Below are positions 36,255 through 47,500 of a stretch of DNA of 64,000 nt, piece after piece (the stretch's first letter is position 1; every line of letters starts with the position of its first letter). The translations under genes were made by a program, and so were the position numbers. The DNA is taken from the NCBI RefSeq assembly GCF_000003605.2, contig NW_003134348.1, positions 104,757 through 168,756 of the forward strand, read 5' to 3'. The notes under the pieces were generated by a model. It was not told the origin of the DNA, made no database searches, and saw only the letters and a list, made by a program, of their open reading frames with translations. This stretch comes from Saccoglossus kowalevskii. Lineage: Eukaryota; Hemichordata; Enteropneusta; Harrimaniidae.

Positions 36255-36310
36255 CACAATGCGTCCATCATGGCGGCTGCAAAGTGTCAACAACTATACG
36301 GTAATAGCAT
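36255..36310 (+). promoter_or_regulatory. Possible first non-coding exon start of the zinc-finger gene
   Basis: GTCCATCATGGCGGCTGCAA holds a YY1-like ATGGCGGC core, followed about 30 bp later by a possible donor (ACG|GTAATAG). The link to the acceptor at 38923 is a guess. Confidence 0.25.
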
Positions 36311-36339
36311 TGATTTGCAGGTTGCGTGAATAGGCGGGG

Positions 36340-38910
36340 GGAAAATATATGCAAATTCTGTGCTTCAGTAACAGTATTTGCTGTTTTATGTAATGAGAAT
36401 TAATACTAGAAATGCTGCAAAACGACATTTCCTTCTAGTAAACAAAACAACCTTGGGACGTTTATCTTGAGAAATTGAGAAGACGAAAATCCATTGGGAC
36501 ACTGCACTCGTTCTTGTGAAACAATGAACATCCTTCTCAAGGGTATCAATATCATTGGCCATAGTTAATTACCCCGCACATTAGTGATTGGCCTAGGCTG
36601 GTTGAAGGCGTTTTTGGAGAGGTGCCTCGCTGGAAATACTCTGGACTTTTCATTCGGGTTTATACTACAATTGTAGAGACATTGTTTTTGAAAGTGTCCA
36701 ACAGTGAAGGTACGTTATTGAGCACAATCCTCTAAGTAGAACACCGTCCCTGGTGTTGAGGGACGATGAGTAGAATGGACAGCATTTTAAAACCTTCTGT
36801 TGCAGACCATGTTGCAATATTTGGTTCAGTCGTGGCCCAACAATATTGCTGTAATTTGTGGACCCACTGAAATTTTACCATCACATTACCGACGTAGATG
36901 TTACTTTTAAGGAAGGTTTCTATCCCTTTATCCCCGGTCTGGAAATGGTTATTATCTATGGTGTGAATTTTCCCAATGTTCTGACAGCCCGGGGTGTGGT
37001 TTTTCACCAAGCATAGTCTCTTGATAACAGAGCATTACTATATTTCCTTGCATATTCTAGTTTTACAACTGAAGAAGACCATATGTTTTGATACTTTAAA
37101 TAGATTTAGAAGCTTAACACAATTCTTTAGCTGGCAAGTGTTTCTATACTGGCATATTGACATTATTATTCGTGAGAATTGCTTTTGAGGTACTCTGTGG
37201 GGGATTGCAACTTGGAACACTTTTAACAACCTTAATCAGTTTGCCCCTTCTATTCATCGTGTGTTTTAGAAAGATCAATGTTTTTTTCATTATTTTGATA
37301 GCTTAAACCTAGTTGTAGTTGGTGGATTGGTTTATTGTGCTTGTTTTGTTATATTATATAAAATACTGTAGAATACTTTATTTTCGCTTGGAATTTATTT
37401 TCGCTATTTTCACTGAAGGGATGATTCCGTGAAAATAAAATCCAGCGAATATACTTTTTTTTCTATATTTCACATTAAACTCATGAAAAATCAGTGAAAA
37501 TAAATTCCAAGCAAAACGCCCAAAAAGCCTTTTCAGCGAAAATTAATTCCAGCGAAAATAAAGTATTCCACAGTATACAAATCATATTTAGGGACAATTC
37601 GGTTCCGGGTACTCCTTTACTGCTTATTATTATTCATATTTTGATATCCCACAATGTCTCAATTACGTGTCTGGTAATTCTAACTAACGACTATTTTGCA
37701 AAATTTGCTCAGCCTTGCTTCTAACAGTCATTTAAGTCAACTCCCACATTCCACAATGTCCTTCACAGTGAAGGTTAATGCAGATATAATGTAAATAACA
37801 CAGAGGTAACACTACAATACCTTTACATTCCCTTCCATAACACAACAGTCTTTGTGCTGAGGCAGTTGTGGTTCACTGGTGATGACCAGTTCTCTTGTTA
37901 TAAAATTGAATATATAAAATGTAATCTAAATCTGAGGCTACTGATACAGAAACAGGAAGTACGGTAACCTCATGAAACAGTCGCAGTATTCGTATTAAAC
38001 ATTGTGCAATCAAGTTAAAACTTCATAGGTATACCCTGTACGCGAGTTGAGTTTACATTGATGTACATGTGTATTTGCAGCTGAGTGCCTTGTGTAATAT
38101 GAATGACGCACATTTTCATTGTGACCTTTAACCTGTCGGCACCCCCTATGTATAGCGCTGTGTTGATCAGGCGAAGCAATGATCAATGGATCGTCTGTCT
38201 TTATTAGTCTCTGACACAGTCCATGTACACAGGGCTAGTCTATGTATGTAAGAGCATAGTCAATGTATGCTACGGCTTGTAACATAAAGATTAAAATACC
38301 CTAACTCTTTTCAAACATCAGGATGTTGTCTGTTCCTTGTGTATAAGAAATAATTTACACACTGGGAGTGACAATATCCCGATGTCTGATAAAAGTCGTA
38401 TTTGTATCTTTATGTTACAAGTGACTGTGACATGAGTACTGAATTTTAGTTTTATTGCCACAAGGCAACCATGTATCTTTGCACTAAAGCAAGGTAGCTT
38501 GATCAATGAATATCATAGAAACTGTGTTGAGTCTTTAAAGTAATTATTAATAATTGCATGGAATAGGAAGCCAGTGTTGAATGATCACCATGTTATGTAC
38601 CGGTGCTATTATTTGTGGGTGTGTATCTGTTGCGTCGACCCATTCAGTGGGACTGTACAGTCTGACCAATGATTGAGAATTTACTTTGTGATGCATTTTG
38701 ATAAAGTTTTAATAAGTTTATAATTTTACATTTTAATACTTTTTTAAAGGATAGGTTATAAAACTGATGGTGAAATATTATCATGTGACATGTATGTATT
38801 AACATAAAATAAATCTTATTTTATTAGATACCTTCCTTAACATGAAACTACGAAGATGACTGATTGACTTCATAATAGTGTGTCATTAACTGAATTGAAA
38901 TACCTGTCAT
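36340..38910. other. Probable 5' intron of the zinc-finger gene
   Basis: No coding region recognised. It contains the palindromic MITE at 37364-37575. A frame at 36732-37010 (minus) resembles nothing I know. Confidence 0.4.
37364..37575. mobile_element. Palindromic MITE, TACTGTRGAATACT family, copy 2
   Basis: 212 bp from TACTGTAGAATACTTTATTT to AAAGTATTCCACAGTA, opposite in orientation to the copies at 6792 and 49164. Confidence 0.9.
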
Positions 38911-38923
38911 TGTCTACACACAG
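38911..38923 (+). other. 3' splice site before the zinc-finger coding exon
   Basis: TGTCTACACACAG followed by GGACAAG. It implies a last exon starting at 38924 with 51 nt of 5' UTR before the ATG. Confidence 0.5.
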
Positions 38924-38974
38924 GGACAAGAAACTAGTACAATCAAACAGACGAATCTATTTGCTTAAACTGTA

Positions 38975-40039
38975 ATGGAGGCAGCTTTTGAACCAAAGAA
39001 CCAAAGGGAATGTGATGAAAGAAGTGATTTCAATCAAGATGTGAAAGCACCTGCTACAACACCTCATCATCGTGAAAAAAATAAATTGCAAAAAAAGAAG
39101 AAGATTTGCACTGTTAAGAAACAGTACTATTGCGAACAGTGTGGGAAAGTATTTAGTAGAAATACTCACTTGTTGTCCCATATGAAAATTCACACAGATG
39201 AGAAGCCATATCAATGTGAACAGTGTGAAAGACGATTTGCACGAAAGAGCGACTTGACAGCTCATGTGAAGATACACACTGGTGAGAAACCGTATCATTG
39301 CAAGCTCTGCGGAAAAAAATTTATTCGAAATAGTTCTTTAACAATGCATATGATGATCCATTCTGATATTAAACCGCACATGTGTGAATATTGTGGAAAG
39401 ACGTTTTCACAAAAAAGTTACATTCGTATTCACATCAGAATGCACACTGGAGAGAAACCCTACCAGTGTAAATTGTGTGTGAAAAGATTTGCTCAAAAGG
39501 GTGATTTACATAGCCACCAGAGGTGTCATACTGGTGAGAAACCTTACCACTGTGAACAATGTAAAAAGAGTTTTACTCAAAAAAATAAGTTGAACATTCA
39601 TATGAGAACTCACACTGGTGAGAAACCATATCAGTGTAAATTATGTGAAAAGGCGTTTGTTTGCGCTGCAGGCTTGAATGATCATATCATGACACACACT
39701 GGTGAGAAGCCATACCAATGTGAAAAGTGTGGAAAGAGATTTTCCTTATCTGGTACCTTGACAATTCATAGAAGAACACACACAGATGAAAAACCATATC
39801 AATGCGAAAAATGTGGGAAAATATTTGCTCGGATTTGCATCTTGAGAAGTCACATGACAACACATACCGGCGAGAAACCATACCAGTGTGAACAATGTGG
39901 AAGAAAATTTTCCAGAAAAGGTGTATTACAAAATCATACGAGAACCCACACTGGTCAGAAACCACACCAGTGTGAACATTGTGGAAAGAGGTTCACACGA
40001 AGTTCAACTTTAAACAAACACACGACTACTCACTGGTAA
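38975..40039 (+). CDS. C2H2 zinc-finger protein with 11 fingers
   Basis: A single-exon frame of 354 residues, probably a nuclear DNA-binding transcription regulator. Residues 1-50 are charged, with a Lys-rich stretch at 34-50 that may be a nuclear localisation signal, and no KRAB, SCAN, BTB or ZAD domain. Residues 51-353 are 11 consecutive C-x2-C-x12-H-x3-H fingers joined by seven-residue linkers, mostly HTGEKPY; fingers 1 and 8 end HTDEKPY, finger 3 HSDIKPH and finger 10 HTGQKPH. All zinc ligands are present. Specificity positions (-1,2,3,6) run RTHS, RSDA, RSSM, QSYI, QGDS, QNKI, CAGD, LGTI, RCIS, RGVN, RSTK. The ATG is the first in frame after the 38923 acceptor. Divergent from VPS8 and convergent with villin. 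Orthology is not assignable in this fast-evolving family. Confidence 0.93.
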   Translation: MEAAFEPKNQRECDERSDFNQDVKAPATTPHHREKNKLQKKKKICTVKKQYYCEQCGKVFSRNTHLLSHMKIHTDEKPYQCEQCERRFARKSDLTAHVKIHTGEKPYHCKLCGKKFIRNSSLTMHMMIHSDIKPHMCEYCGKTFSQKSYIRIHIRMHTGEKPYQCKLCVKRFAQKGDLHSHQRCHTGEKPYHCEQCKKSFTQKNKLNIHMRTHTGEKPYQCKLCEKAFVCAAGLNDHIMTHTGEKPYQCEKCGKRFSLSGTLTIHRRTHTDEKPYQCEKCGKIFARICILRSHMTTHTGEKPYQCEQCGRKFSRKGVLQNHTRTHTGQKPHQCEHCGKRFTRSSTLNKHTTTHW

Positions 40040-40086
40040 TGTAGAGTGTGGAAAGCTGACATTCAATTTGAAAAAAAATCTTGAAA

Positions 40087-40537
40087 CATAGTTGAACTCT
40101 GGTGACCTTGCCCTTTGTGATATAATATTATTCCCTTTATCATAATTTGTCATAATTAATTTTGAATACAAAAAAGTTTTGGGGTTGAAACAACAGTGGG
40201 AAAGCAGTTTATTGAATGTCCTTGATAGATGTAAATATCTTACAAAAACATTGATGCCTAATTTGTTTAATTATATTAAGGAACATAATTTCCAGCTTTA
40301 TTCAAAGTAATTCAGATATTTTAGTATAAAAACAAATGCCTCATTTCAGAAAAAGAAATGCTGCATTTAGACGTGAATAGATTCATAAAACATGCAAGAT
40401 AACAGAAAATCTTAGCTGGCTTTTGTCCAAGTATTTTGTACAGGTGCCTGTCAAAAATTAATGATTCTCTGAGACAAATATGAACTGTCTTATTATATTC
40501 ATTGTGTGACTTGTATTATTTGAAAAGTAAAAAAAAA
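40087..40537. repeat. Zinc-finger 3' flank segment, duplicated at 46032-46400
   Basis: ACATAGTTGAACTCTGGTGA, AGTTTTGGGGTTGAAAC, ACGTGAATAGATTCATAAAA and AAATCTTAGCTGGCTTTTGT recur in the same order in a villin intron, with small indels. Either a dispersed repeat or a segmental duplication. Confidence 0.85.
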
Positions 40538-40542
40538 ACGCC

Positions 40543-40778
40543 AATGTGTTAGCTCTAGCATTTGAAGAACCTGAGTTTGACTCACAAGAAGGGTAGGTAT
40601 TGGTTTTATTTGAAAAGTCAAATTAATGCCGAAAAATGTCCATGTGCAAAATTAAAATGGTTTCAGTGTTTTATGCATTGCATCATGGGATTATGACGAC
40701 ATAAAATACATTTGCATTGAACGAAACCCAATTCTGGAATACAATAAGCTGTGTGTTTGCAAGGATAGGACTGGATTC
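40543..40778 (+). pseudogene. Inverted copy of VPS8 exon 24 3' end plus intron 24 start
   Basis: Fifty nt match the end of VPS8 exon 24 (coding NVLALAFEEPEFDSQE), followed by the same donor GTAGGTATTGG and about 190 bp of intron, corresponding to 13180 down to 12947. Only a handful of differences were seen by eye, one synonymous in the exon part. It is a 5'-truncated gene fragment, not a gene. The copied repeat at 40785-41285 follows in the same relative order as at the source. Confidence 0.93.
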
Positions 40779-40784
40779 GTTTTT

Positions 40785-41285
40785 AGCTCCGCTGTCGACT
40801 TTGTCGAGCAGAGCTTATCATATGAGTGATTGTCCGTCGTCCGTGTCAATGTTTTACTTTTTCGACTTCTTCTTGAAAACTTCAAGCCTGAATGCTTTGA
40901 TACCTAGTGTATATGTACCTTGAGTAGACCTCTCTTAGATTTGTTCATTTCATGATATCTTCAATTCTCTAATTTTGGTGAATATTTTTGTCATTTTTGG
41001 TAAAAAGTGATATTTACGACTTGTTGAAAACCGCAAGTCCAATTGCTTTGATATTACATATATAGGTACTACATGTGGACCTTCTCTCAGATTTGTTCAT
41101 TTCATGATATCTAATATTTTTGTAATTTTTGGTAAAAAGTGATATTTTCCACTTCTTGTTGAAAACCGCAAGTCTGATTGTTTTGATACTATACATATTG
41201 TTCATTTTTTAATGATATCTTCTGTTTTTTAATTGAAATGTGCATTGCTAACAGCGGAGCTATCTCAGCCGAGAGGCTGCTTGTT
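40785..41285 (-). mobile_element. Hairpin-ended repeat, copy D
   Basis: Reverse orientation: AGCTCCGCTGTCGACTTTGT at the low end and CTCAGCCGAGAGGCTGCTTGTT at the high end. It keeps the full terminal hairpin that copy C lacks, and has fewer internal units. Confidence 0.75.
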
Positions 41286-41545
41286 ATGTATTGTTTTTTG
41301 ATTTGATAACTTTCGACTAAGCCGATATCCTATTAGCTTCAGATCAAAGTTTGGCACCCAAGACATCTGTTCATACTTGGGGAAGACTTTATACTGATGA
41401 ATAAGGTGACCAAGTTTGATAAAGTTTGGAATAGAATTAGTAGTTATTGTGAACACAAAAATTATTAACGACAATGCCGCCGGACAGAAATTTTCCCTTA
41501 ATATACCTTTACCTTCCATCTTTGATTTGATGTTGCGGGCAAGGT
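41286..41545. repeat. Second half of the duplicated flank, also at 46724-47315
   Basis: GATTTGATAACTT, CTATTAGCTTCAGATC, AAGACTTTATACTGATGAAT and TTTTCCCTTAATATAC recur in order in the villin intron. The 40543-41285 block sits between the halves only here. Confidence 0.85.
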
Positions 41546-41795
41546 AAAAATAACATTGAAGATTTTCACATCAATATTCAGGCATTTTTTGTGTGCAAGA
41601 TATCTAGATAGTTATAAAGATGCAGTATTGATTAGAACTTGTGATTTATTATGAACTGAAAAGGCTGTTTTTGTAGCTTAGTTTGATGTTATTTTGGTAC
41701 ATGTACATAACAATTACTGCATATGCGTATTTGATATTTTTTTTTTACTACTGTTACAATGATCCAGTAAGTTATGTCTTGCTATTTTCTTAAAT

Positions 41796-41801
41796 AATAA
41801 A
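41796..41801 (+). terminator. Candidate poly(A) signal of the zinc-finger gene
   Basis: AATAAA followed about 20 nt later by a GT-rich stretch (TGTTGGTGGTTTTATTCTTG). It would give a 3' UTR of about 1.8 kb that includes the VPS8-derived insert. Other AATAAA hexamers exist. Confidence 0.35.
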
Positions 41802-44333
41802 GTGTGAAAATGAAACTCAATGTTGGTGGTTTTATTCTTGTGAAATATGCAGAATGTTAACAGTTATAACTGAAATTAGAGTCTTCTCAGGATATGATCA
41901 GTGCTTTGTTTTATCACCACAGTACTACAATTATGCTTGTCATTCCACTGCCATTGCTGACTTCATAATTCAGATAAATTGTAACACTATTGAAGCAATA
42001 CCAGTTTTGTAAGCCAATAATTTTGTGCATTGAATGATTATGCAAATTAGTATGTAAACTTTACCAACACAGAACAGATCGACTTGTGCACAAATTTGAA
42101 GAATAATTGGTAATTCTTATGACCAGATTGTCAAAACCAAATAGATCGGTGAAATTTCCAATCATCCCAACCAAAGAAATGGTTGCAAACCACTCAAGCA
42201 GTAAAGTTGTATTGTTGCTAGTAATTTTGTCTTAAAATCAAATCTGAAGAGTTACATTGATGGCTTGTTATGCCGATTTTATCAACTAAGTACACAAGGT
42301 CAATAAACTATTATGCAACAAATTTGAGACAAATTCTCCATCTTACACAATTCTGAACAAGGATTGTACTCCTTAGAAGAATTCTGTGAACACTTCATGG
42401 GTTGCTTGGGTAAAAACAAACAGAACAAACAATTCAATTTGAAAGTGTGACTTTATTTCCCAATTTCTATATTAAATCTATACCAAATGTATTCCACATT
42501 TTTTCAATACATTAACTTGTCTATATTATTAATTCTATAAAAATTTATGATTGCATGCAGTTTGTTTTTCATTCGAAAGGCTCCATGATAATTAAATTTA
42601 TGATGCATATTCTACAATAATTAGATCTATAATCGTGGTTACTTGACACTGGCTTTGTTGTACTATGTTAAAATGTTTTTGTACGATACAAGATGGCATA
42701 TAATGGTAAAATTGCATGTCAATTTTTTATATGTTGCTTGGTATGCAAACATGTATACATTTCCTAATATGCAATATTTAATACAAGATGCACAATGTCT
42801 AAATAACTTGATGCACGTTCTATACTATCCATAATCAGAGTTACTTGACACATCTGGTTTTGTTGTACTATGATAAAATTGCAGGTAACATTACAATACA
42901 AAACATCCAGTTCCATTTTGCTCCATAAAATGAGTTGCTCGTCATGTTGTGCATTTTTAAATGATTATAACTTCATACGGAGTGTGGTGCTTCAACTGAT
43001 CCTCCATAAAAACCAAATGAAGGTTTTCAAGAAACAATTATCCAATATATTCAAGCTTCTTCACACAAAATATATCACTTGTTTCTCTGATGCAGTTTAG
43101 ATTTCAGCCAAGAATTACATAAAAATTCAAATCATTTTTTTCATTGCAAGCATTTTCGCAGATAATGATTAAATAAAGCATCTTTCATAGAGGATGTGAA
43201 AGTATGCTTTTCAAGCAGTCTTTCCAACCTTTAATGGTCATTGACAAATGAAAATGGATAGTAATGTACCTACAAGCCATGTGGTATTTATGTTGTATTT
43301 GTATTCTTTATATTTTTATTTAATACCCAAGAAGATAAAACAAACGAGTGAAAACAAGAATGGGCGGCAATTATACGTTGAATTACACTAAATCATTATG
43401 ATTTAGCCTAAATAAAAAGTCGTAATCATACCATGGTGATTTAAGAAAATGTAATTGACTACATAGCTGTATGACTTGTAAAAAAAATATTAAAAAAATT
43501 CTATCCTGCGTAAGTACAACGAAAACTGCTCCCAATGAACACTTATACAACGTAGGTGAAAGGTCAATGAGCATATCCTTTGATTACTCTTTTGCACATC
43601 TGAGGTCAAATGGAATTCACTTTTACTACACGAGAAAGTGCACATCTCTTAGTTGCTATTCACCTCAAATCCAATCATGAATGAATGGGAAGTAGGTCAA
43701 AAACTTGATGTTCTGAGGTCAAATGGAATGAACATTTAGAGTAGGTGAAAGGTCGGAGCATATTTCTCGGTTGCTCTTCACCTAGCATCCAATGAAGCAT
43801 GAAAAGGAAGTGGGTCAAAAATTGACAGAGGTCAAATGGAATGAACCTGTATAGCAGGTGAAAGGTCGAAGACCAACTCCATTACATGAAAGTATACATG
43901 TCAACATCAAATGATAATTGAGAGCAGAGATGGTGTCAAAATCAACAATTTAAATGTTTATGCCTTTGCAGAAACATAAGCCCCCCCTCAAATTCTTGAT
44001 AAATATATTTATCTATTTCAAGGCAAATAGGTTTTATATTATTATTATAATATAGCAGGTAAAAATGTTTATAGTAAATATTGATGAGATTTGTTCACAG
44101 ATGCATATCAAAATATCTCAAATCAAACTAATTCTAAGTGTATTTTGACAGAAATGAATATGCAGATTCATTTATTGCTTGTATTAAAAGTTAGCAAAAT
44201 CATACGATAATTATATTCACTCCTATCATATTCACAAAATTTGGTTTAGTTTTTTTGTCCAGTCTTCTAAAATAAATGTTTGAAACATAATCTCTCATCA
44301 TCTGATTGGACAACAAATGATCACATGACTTAT
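41802..44333. other. Intergenic region between convergent genes
   Basis: No gene recognised. It contains a spaced direct repeat (about 42612-42663 and 42829-42881, CATAATCAGAGTTACTTGAC type) and the degenerate array at 43540-43880. Confidence 0.5.
43540..43880. repeat. Degenerate tandem repeat, about 2.5-3 units
   Basis: GTAGGTGAAAGGTC, GAGGTCAAATGGAAT and a TTCACCT phrase recur at intervals of roughly 120-190 bp. Confidence 0.65.
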
Positions 44334-44339
44334 TTTATT
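44334..44339 (-). terminator. Candidate villin poly(A) signal
   Basis: The minus strand reads AATAAA about 117 nt past the villin stop codon. No clear downstream element was chosen. Confidence 0.35.
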
Positions 44340-44455
44340 GGATGTCCCTTCAATTGCAATATTTCAGAAGTAGTCGGGCAGTAATAACTACAAAGCTTTT
44401 CCTCCACCAATTCAATTCTAGAATTCTAATCTACGCTATTTTTTCAAACAAGATT

Positions 44456-44569
44456 TTAAAAAAGTCCTGCTTTTTTCTTCATATCATTTTTCTTCCAGTT
44501 TGGCTTGCCGTTGTAGGTGGAAAAATCACAACCAAATAGTCTCTTGAAATCTTCTTCTGATAAATAATA
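44456..44569 (-). CDS. VIL1: Villin exon o (headpiece and stop)
   Basis: 37 codons plus [23 protein letters not shown] then [13 protein letters not shown]. The KKKAGLF end is the actin-binding headpiece C-terminus. Confidence 0.97.
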   Translation of the reverse strand, partial: YYLSEEDFKRLFGCDFSTYNGKPNWKKNDMKKKAGLF

Positions 44570-47500
44570 CTGTAAACAAACATTGCAGAAGAATAATCGT
44601 TATACAAAGTGTTGACACATTGCATGCCGAGTAGCCATATAAATTTTGTCGGCCGGTCAAGTAACAATTACTGTTAAAATGCGGTAGTAGTCATGCAGCG
44701 CATGTTCGAATTTCATGTTAATAAACAATGTATTTTACACACGTTGTATACGTCGCTATGAGTCCTATATCGAACAGAACACGGCATGACGACTGCTGCC
44801 CTTTAAACAAGAAAATTTGTCTTTGCAGAAATACGAGATAACATTTTTAAATACCATAACAGTATTAGTACCCAGTAATCATATTTACAGCAACGCTAGC
44901 AGTATTATCAAATAAATATGCACATATTTCAGTCAAAAACTGTCAGATTTTAATTATATTTCTAGGTGAATACAAACTAATATGCACAGACTTGAACATA
45001 AAGCCCTTACTTCTTTCTTGGTTGCATCAACACCTAGTGGTAATTCCTCTTGTTGAAGCTCTTCTAATGAATATTTTTTATAGTTAGCGGGATCTCCAGC
45101 ACCAGCACCGCCACCTGATGGACCAGTCTTCATATCCTGTAATGACAAACAAGTCAAATATATATGTGGTATTTATGAATATAGGATGAGTAGCTGCGTC
45201 TGAAAACAGTTTTGTTATTTTAATCTCTGTATTGTATATAGAGGAACCAGACAACCAGATATCAGTTCTATAAAAATAAAGACTTATTTCCTATATTTCT
45301 ATGGCTAAGTAAATATGAATTTGTACATACAGAAATACCCACATTATAAGTGTAATTTCACTTGTTATAAAGTGAAATTATTGTTTTATTGGCCTGTTAG
45401 GGCACTATTACAGTGAGTACAAGGTTCTTTCAGTCTACACGCTGCTACGGCACCACGAACATCAAATTTTTGGCTGTCTCTACGTAAAACTGTTTTTGAT
45501 ACGAGGCAACCATAGCTCAACCGAATGAACATCAAAAGCAGATTCAACTACCAGATGTTATGCAGCAGCCTTCACAGTCTAGAATGGAATAAAGGTAGCA
45601 GTGTCCCACACACAGTAATTTTGTGTTATGTCATGTTTGTTAAGGAAGCCAAAGGGGAAATAAAACTATAAATTATCTATCACTCACCGAAGTAATGACA
45701 GTAACACCAGCATTTTGTTCACCAAGTTCTGCTTTGATTTCTTCGTAAGTTTTTCCTCCCTGTTTTGAAAAACAAATTACATGTTAGATACATTCCTCAC
45801 ATATACCTCACATTAACACAATGGTCAATGAAATACAGCCTAGTATTCGACTTGATAACCACAGATCTTTGTTGCAATCAGGCAATTTCAACTCAAGGCA
45901 CAAAGAAAACAGAAAGCTGTTGGCCTAGTGAGTCTGCATAATAAAAATCAAAATATATGCATGAGCAAATACTGCAGAAACAAGGTACTAACCACTTTAA
46001 CAGATATATTATGTTAAAATAAATGTACTTAACATAGTTGAACTCTGGTGACCTTGCCCTTTGTTATATAATATAATTCCCTTTATCATAGTTTGTTTCA
46101 ATATAAATATGCATTGTCATAATTTTGAATACAAACAAGTTTTGGGGTTGAAACAGTGGAAAAGCAGTTTATCGAATGTCCTTGATGGATGTAAATATCT
46201 AACAAAAACATTGGTGCTTAATTTGTCGCAGAAAAAAAGTGCTGCATTAAGACGTGAATAGATTCATAAAATATGCAAGATAACAGAAAATCTTAGCTGG
46301 CTTTTGTACAGGTATCTGTCAAAAATTAATGATTCACCGAGACAAATATGAACTGCCTCATTGTGTGACAACTGTATTATATGAAAAGTACAAAAAACAC
46401 CCTCTATGAATAGCTATCATGTTGCAAGCTCTGCTTTGTGAGCAAATCAACTTAAATAGTTAGTTGGTGTCCAGTGGAGAGACAAGTCAACAGTACTGTT
46501 GCCTCCTGAAAATCTACATCTTCAAACACTACAATCTTTGTTTTTGAAGTGCATTTTTAAACTAGTATTATAACAAGTCTATCATTCTGTTCTAATAGCT
46601 GAAACAAATTCCTGTGAATTTTCATTTGTCGAATGAACTGTTTGTCAAATACAGAATACATATATTTTAGTACAATTTTCTTTTCAAAATGTGGATGCAA
46701 CATTTTACTTTTTATGTATATTTTATGCATTGTTTTTGATTTGATAACTTGGAACTAAACAGATTTTCTATTAGCTTCAGATCCTGATCAAAGTTTGGCA
46801 CCCAGTTCATAGGAGTGCTTATATTGATTTTCTGACATTTCTGTAAAAATTGTATTGGTAAATTTGCAAATGTGTATCAGACTGTGCAAAAAATCTCTCC
46901 ACGAGTTGGTTTTGAAACCCAGTATAGTATTCCCATGGGATTTGGGAGATACATTACCAAGGATATTATTACAAGATAAATGATTTGCTTCATTGAACAC
47001 ATACAACAATGTATATTTCCACTGAGATCAGTGACCTTTGATGTGTATCACCAATGATCAGTCAAATAGAAACAGTACAAATATTTTATCAGATTTTCTC
47101 AATTTTTGCATGATATTTTCATACAGGACATCTGTTGTTCATACTCAGGGAAGACTTTATACTGATGAATAACGTGACCAAGTTTGATAAAGTTTGGAAT
47201 GGAATTAGTAAAGTTATTATGACGACGACAACAACGATGACAGCGACAACACCGGATACAAATTTTTCCCTTAATATACATTTCCCTTCCATCTTTGATG
47301 GTACGGGCAAGGTAATTAACACATAATACTCACAGACCACTTATCATTATCCCATGCCATGAACCAACCAGTAAATGTTGGTGGTTCAAAGCCTTGCTTC
47401 ACACAAATGAGGGGTGTGTCACTATCACGTCCGCTGGGATCAGTTGAAATGTATTCCTACAATCAAAGAAAAACAGTAACATTACCTGTAAGAATTAATG

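Noticed and set aside
36732-37010. 92-residue frame upstream of the zinc-finger gene
   Set aside because: No recognisable motif, no splice context, and no second copy.
39687-39965. 92-residue frame opposite the zinc fingers
   Set aside because: Antisense shadow of the finger repeats.
40537-40600. Retrocopy of VPS8 mRNA
   Set aside because: The copy includes the donor and intron sequence, so it came from DNA or unspliced RNA. The A-run beside it is part of the target site, since it is also present at the paralogous flank.
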